Source: JAFECT01 sp963838235
GTDB taxonomy: Bacteria > Pseudomonadota > Alphaproteobacteria > Caulobacterales > Caulobacteraceae
Assembly: GCA_963838235.1 (NCBI GenBank)
Contig: CAWIQJ010000001.1
Coordinates: 186,001-250,000, forward strand
Direction of reading: 5' to 3'
DNA length: 64,000 bases
Shown here: piece after piece, positions 60,755 through 64,000 of the stretch
How positions within the stretch are numbered: the stretch's first letter is position 1
Layout of the letters: each line of letters begins with the position of its first letter
Made by a program: the position numbers and the translations under genes
Notes under the pieces: generated by a model
Seen by the model: only the letters and a program-made list of their open reading frames with translations
Databases searched by the model: none
Told to the model about the DNA's origin: nothing

Positions 60755-61030
60755 TCAGTCCTCGTCCCCACGCCCGACGTTGTCGTCGTAGCCCTTGCGG
60801 TTGGAATAGAAGGCCAGCCACATCAACCCGCCGCCGAGGGCGCCGGTGACCACGAAGGCGATGGCGAGCGCGATCCAGCCGTTGGCGCTCATCTGCGCGC
60901 CGCCGGCCAGGGACCAGGAGGCCTTCAGCGCCCAGATCACATAGGCCAGGGCGCCGATGGCGAGCGCGATCAGCAACAGATAGCCCGGGTGGAACTTGGG
61001 GCGCGGCTTCTCCGGCGGCTGGGGGCTCAT
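60755..61030 (-). CDS. Small two-helix membrane protein
   Basis: A 91-residue protein. Of two close ATGs, 61030 is preferred because an AGG lies 8-9 nt upstream of it, whereas it would abut the ATG at 61039. Cytoplasmic Pro/Lys-rich start (MSPQPPEKPRPKFHPG), two membrane helices (about 17-37 and 49-75) and an acidic, basic-mixed tail ending GDED. No family recognised. It flanks the R-M island on the core side. Confidence 0.7.
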   Translation of the reverse strand: MSPQPPEKPRPKFHPGYLLLIALAIGALAYVIWALKASWSLAGGAQMSANGWIALAIAFVVTGALGGGLMWLAFYSNRKGYDDNVGRGDED

Positions 61031-61288
61031 GGCGGACATCCTGACGCGGGCTGCGGCGACGGGTCTCGGATTGCGCCTGCCGGCCTTGGCCTGCAAGGGA
61101 AAACCGGCCGCGGGCAGGGCGGTTTCCGGCGCCGCGTTAACCATTTGTCTTGCGGGGGGCGCCAGGATTAGTCTTCTGGCCGCGGTCGCCGTGTGGGGCG
61201 TGCGGCCGTGCGTAACGCTCATCGCGTCGGGGGTCGGGTCCGGATTGGTCCCAACGTGCGGCCCGCGACGTGCATTCACCGGGGTTAG

Positions 61289-62665
61289 ATGGCTCAGTTC
61301 GACCCACGCCGCCGTCCCGTCCGGTTCGCGCCGCCCGTGCTGATCACGCTCGCGGCGGTGGTCACCGTGGCCCTGACCTGGCGGGTGTTCCAGCCGGCCA
61401 ACGCCGCCGCCCTCTCCGAACAGCCGCTCGACCCCACCGCGCTCGCCGCGCTGGAGGCGCGCGCTTTCGAGGCCGCCGCCGCGCCCCAGGGCATGAACCT
61501 GCCGCACAAGATCAGCGTGAAGCTTGCCGGCGGCGAGAGCGTGGATGCCGCCATCCGCCGCCTCGGCGTCGGCGAACAGGACGCGTCGGCCGCCTCGCGC
61601 GCGCTTTCGGCCGCGGGTCTGCATTCGGTGTCGGGCTTCGACGCCGCGATCGCGTCACCGCGCCAAGGATCGGGTCCGGTCCGTCTGATCGGCCTGTCGA
61701 CCCGCACCGGTCCCGCCACCACGCTTACCCTGGCGCGCGCCATCGACGGCACGTTGGAATCGCGCGCGCTCGAAGAGAGGGTCTCCGGCGAGACCACGGT
61801 CGCCCACGGCAAGGTCGCAGGCTCGCTGTTCGAATCCGCCGCGGCCCTCGGCGCCACCTCGGCGGTCACCGACCAGGTGGTGAAGCTGTTCCAGCACAAG
61901 CTCGACTTCGCGCGCGACATCACCTCCGGCGACCAGTTCACCCTGGTGTTCGACCGCGAGCGCACCGAGACCGGACGCACGGTCGAGACCGGCCAGCTGC
62001 TGTTCGCCGAGCTGCAGGCGCACGGCGCGCCGACGCGGCTCTATCGCTTCCTGCACGACGGCAAGTTCGAATATTTCGACGACTTCGGGAAGAACATTAA
62101 GGGCTTCCTGTTGCGCACGCCGGTCGACGGGGCGCGGATGAACTCGAACTTCGGCATGCGGCGCCATCCGATCCTGGGCTATATGCGCATGCACGAAGGC
62201 GTCGACTTCGCCGCGGGTACGGGCACGCCGATCCTCGCCGCCGGCGACGGCGTGGTGGAGGAGGTGCGGCGCTGGGGCGGCTACGGCAACTGGCTCAAGA
62301 TTCGACACAACCGCGACTGGGAAACCGGCTACGGCCACATCTCGCGCTATGCGCCGGGCATCCGTCCGGGCGTGCACGTGCACCAGGGCCAGGTGGTCGC
62401 CTACGTCGGCGCCACCGGCCTCGCCACCGGCCCGCACCTGCACTACGAGACCTGGCTCGACGGCAAGCGGGTCAATCCGGCGGGCGTGAACATTCCTGCG
62501 GCCACGGTGCTGAGCGGCCGCGAACTCGCGTCATTCAAGGTCGAGAAAACGCGCATCGACACCCTGGTCGCCAAGCGCGAACGCGAAGAAGCGGCCCCGC
62601 GCAGAGCGGCCGCACCGGTGGCGCTCCGCCCAATCCTGGCGCTGCCGCACACCGAAGCGCCTTAG
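61289..62665 (+). CDS. M23-family metallopeptidase (LytM-type)
   Basis: A 458-residue protein with an N-terminal membrane anchor (about 15-33). A long helical/PDZ-like region (about 60-270) leads to a LytM/M23 domain: HEGVD (His302, Asp306) and HLHYE (His383, His385), with YGHISRYAPGIRPGVHVHQGQVVAYVGATGLATGPHLHYE complete. All zinc ligands are present, so it should be an active peptidoglycan endopeptidase. The C-terminus is Ala/Pro/Glu-rich. It is the first gene of the plus strand after the R-M region. Confidence 0.93.
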   Translation: MAQFDPRRRPVRFAPPVLITLAAVVTVALTWRVFQPANAAALSEQPLDPTALAALEARAFEAAAAPQGMNLPHKISVKLAGGESVDAAIRRLGVGEQDASAASRALSAAGLHSVSGFDAAIASPRQGSGPVRLIGLSTRTGPATTLTLARAIDGTLESRALEERVSGETTVAHGKVAGSLFESAAALGATSAVTDQVVKLFQHKLDFARDITSGDQFTLVFDRERTETGRTVETGQLLFAELQAHGAPTRLYRFLHDGKFEYFDDFGKNIKGFLLRTPVDGARMNSNFGMRRHPILGYMRMHEGVDFAAGTGTPILAAGDGVVEEVRRWGGYGNWLKIRHNRDWETGYGHISRYAPGIRPGVHVHQGQVVAYVGATGLATGPHLHYETWLDGKRVNPAGVNIPAATVLSGRELASFKVEKTRIDTLVAKREREEAAPRRAAAPVALRPILALPHTEAP

Positions 62666-62679
62666 GTTTCCCAATTTAT

Positions 62680-62822
62680 CCGCTCATCCCCGCGCATGCG
62701 CGGACCCAGGTTTTTTCCGCAGAAGCAGCCATGTTTGGGCGGCGGGATTGAGCGCGCGAACTCGCCTGCGCGACCGCATAGTTCAAAAAAGCCTGGGTCC
62801 CCGCTTTCGCGGGGATGAGCGG
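62680..62822. repeat. Dispersed palindromic repeat, copy D
   Basis: Left arm 62680-62717 and right arm 62783-62822 are inverted, sharing CCGCTCATCCCCGCG and GACCCAGG(C)TTTTTT. Each arm contains a different small hairpin (CCGCGCATGCGCGG on the left, CCCCGC-TTTC-GCGGGG on the right). It lies between the M23 gene and tadA, which converge on it. Confidence 0.88.
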
Positions 62823-62833
62823 GAGAGAGGGTG

Positions 62834-63296
62834 CTACTTCCGCCGTTCGCGGAAGAAGTCGCGCAGCATCGTCGCGCTCTCGTCGGCGAACACGCCGCCC
62901 TCGACCTCGGGTCGCCAGTGGCAGGTGGGCTGGTCGAAGAAGCGCGGGCCGTTCACCACCGCGCCGCCCTTGGGGTCCTCGACCCCGAACACCAGCCGCC
63001 CGATGCGGGCGTGGCTGATGGCGCCGGCGCACATGGCGCAGGGCTCCAGGGTCACGAAGAGCGCAAGCCCGGTCAGGCGGTAGTTGCCGAGCCGGGCGGC
63101 GGCCTCGCGCAGGACCAGGATCTCCGCGTGGGCGGTCGGGTCGGCGCTCGAGATCGGGGCGTTGCCGGCCTTGGCCAGCACTTCGCCGGTGGCCGGATCG
63201 GCCAGGACGGCCCCGATCGGGCGCTTCGCCGCGGGCGGCGGCGGCTTGCGCTTCGGCCAACGCGATGCGCATTGGAGCCCGATCATGGTCCGTCAT
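62834..63296 (-). pseudogene. tadA: tRNA-adenosine deaminase TadA, split by a +1 frameshift
   Basis: TadA converts A34 of tRNA-Arg(ACG) to inosine. The body holds TAHAEI (His/Glu of the active site) and PCAMC (zinc cysteines). The natural N-terminus (ATG at 63296 or 63272: MTDHDRAPMRIALAEAQAA) is in another frame; one base must be removed near 63219 to read RGEAPIGAVLADP. As written, the longest usable frame (start 63286) would replace the first helix with unrelated residues. TadA is normally essential, so this break is best read as a sequence error. Confidence 0.88.
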
Positions 63297-64000
63297 ACCC
63301 GCGAGAGCGGCCCGAAGTCCCGCTCCGGTCAAGCCGAAAAAAAGCCCCAACGCACCGAGCGCATCGCCAAAGCGCCTCGCCCGGGCGGGCGTCGCCTCGC
63401 GCCGGGAGGTCGAGCGGCTGATCGGCCTTGGCCTGGTCGCGCTGAACGGGCGCATCCTGGCCACCCCCGCCGTGCTGGTCACCTGCGACGACATCGTCAC
63501 CGTCGAGGGCCAGGTGGTGGGCGCGGCCGAGGCGACGCGGCTATGGCGCTATCACAAGCCCCAGGGCCTGCTGACCACCCACAAGGACCCGAAGGACCGC
63601 GCGACGGTGTTCGAACACCTGCCGCCGGGCTTGCCGCGGGTGATGACGGTCGGCCGTCTCGACCTGAATTCCGAGGGCCTGCTGCTGCTCACCAACGACG
63701 GCGCCCTGGCCCGCGCGCTGGAACTGCCGGCCAATGCGTGGCGTCGGCGTCTACCGCGCCCGTGCGCTCGGCCGGGTGACCCAGGCCAAGCTCGACACCT
63801 TAAAGGACGGCATCGTCGTCGAGGGCGTGTCCTACGGCTCGATCGAGGCGACGCTCGACAAGGCCAAGGAGAAGGACGACGGCCGCGCCAACGTCTGGAT
63901 CACGTTGGCGCTCAACGAGGGCAAGAACCGCGAAGTGCGCCGTGTGCTCGAGGCGCTGGGCCTGAAAGTGAACCGCCTGCTGCGCCTCGCCTACGGCCCG
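63285..64000 (+). pseudogene. rluB: 23S rRNA pseudouridine synthase RluB-like, two +1 frameshifts, cut by window end
   Basis: From the ATG at 63285 (MVRHTRESGPKSRSGQAEKK) the frame must be corrected by one base at 63375 to give the S4 domain RIAKALARAGVASRREVERL, and again at 63748 to give ANAWRRVYRARALGRVTQAKL. Catalytic Asp is in VGRLDLNSEGLLLLTNDGALA. The protein continues past the window. It modifies U2605-type positions of 23S rRNA. Its start overlaps the divergent tadA start by 12 bp unless tadA begins at 63272. Confidence 0.85.

Noticed and set aside
1..64000. CRISPR arrays, IS elements or integrases
   Set aside because: I saw no regularly spaced direct repeats and no transposase or integrase motif in the reading frames of the window.

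Overview
The window is GC-rich, densely packed alphaproteobacterial DNA. Gene content and order fit a Caulobacteraceae-like organism (Caulobacter/Phenylobacterium relatives). The clues are the dsbB-coq7 pair, an hpd-hmgA-fahA tyrosine-degradation cluster, SapC, two tandem M13 peptidases, large secreted S9/DUF885/M14 peptidases, many TTG/GTG starts and dispersed palindromic repeats. The genus-level guess is inference; there is no rRNA gene here.

Layout. 1-4026: tail of a membrane-anchored protein, an SDH-type serine protease, a lipoprotein, coq7, dsbB and a YqaA-like DedA protein. 4167-10386: homogentisate pathway genes (hpd, hmgA, fahA) interleaved with small membrane proteins and a sulfotransferase-like protein. 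10392-16398: a holin-like membrane protein, two tiny membrane proteins, a secreted TPR-CHAT protein, an ornithine-cyclodeaminase-like protein and a 3-methyladenine glycosylase. 16450-19669: a single-domain response regulator followed by a hybrid kinase with a duplicated PAS module. 20066-25145: an FMN-binding protein, tRNA-Leu(CAA), and an S9 peptidase/membrane-bound LuxR/DUF4199 cluster. 25261-33307: DUF885 peptidase, MobA-like transferase, an M1 aminopeptidase without its catalytic core, small envelope proteins, a MarR/VOC pair with a visible operator, and a persulfide-dioxygenase-like hydrolase. 33404-37752: two M13 metallopeptidases with a terminator between them. 37753-45399: a candidate small RNA, hisS, pgi, a DsbD/ScsB-like protein, a MaoC-like protein and SapC. 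45566-51624: alpha/beta hydrolase, a beta-propeller protein, a remnant of a second hydrolase, a paralog of the first gene in the window, and a large M14 peptidase. 51640-53406: a lower-GC patch with three orphan small secreted proteins. 53572-58561: a racemase-like protein, a thioesterase, a CHAP amidase, a thiolase and a lipoprotein. 58643-60648: a lower-GC restriction-modification island. 60755-64000: a membrane protein, an M23 peptidase, tadA and rluB (cut by the window end).

Functional themes are aromatic amino-acid catabolism, envelope and periplasmic proteolysis (S9, DUF885, M1, M13 x2, M14, M23, SDH protease, CHAP) and disulfide chemistry (DsbB, DsbD-like).

A striking property is that nine reading-frame breaks, in seven genes including the normally essential tadA, are each repaired by removing exactly one base. 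None needs an added base. This looks like an insertion-biased consensus error in the underlying assembly rather than nine real mutations, and those genes should be read as probably intact in the organism.
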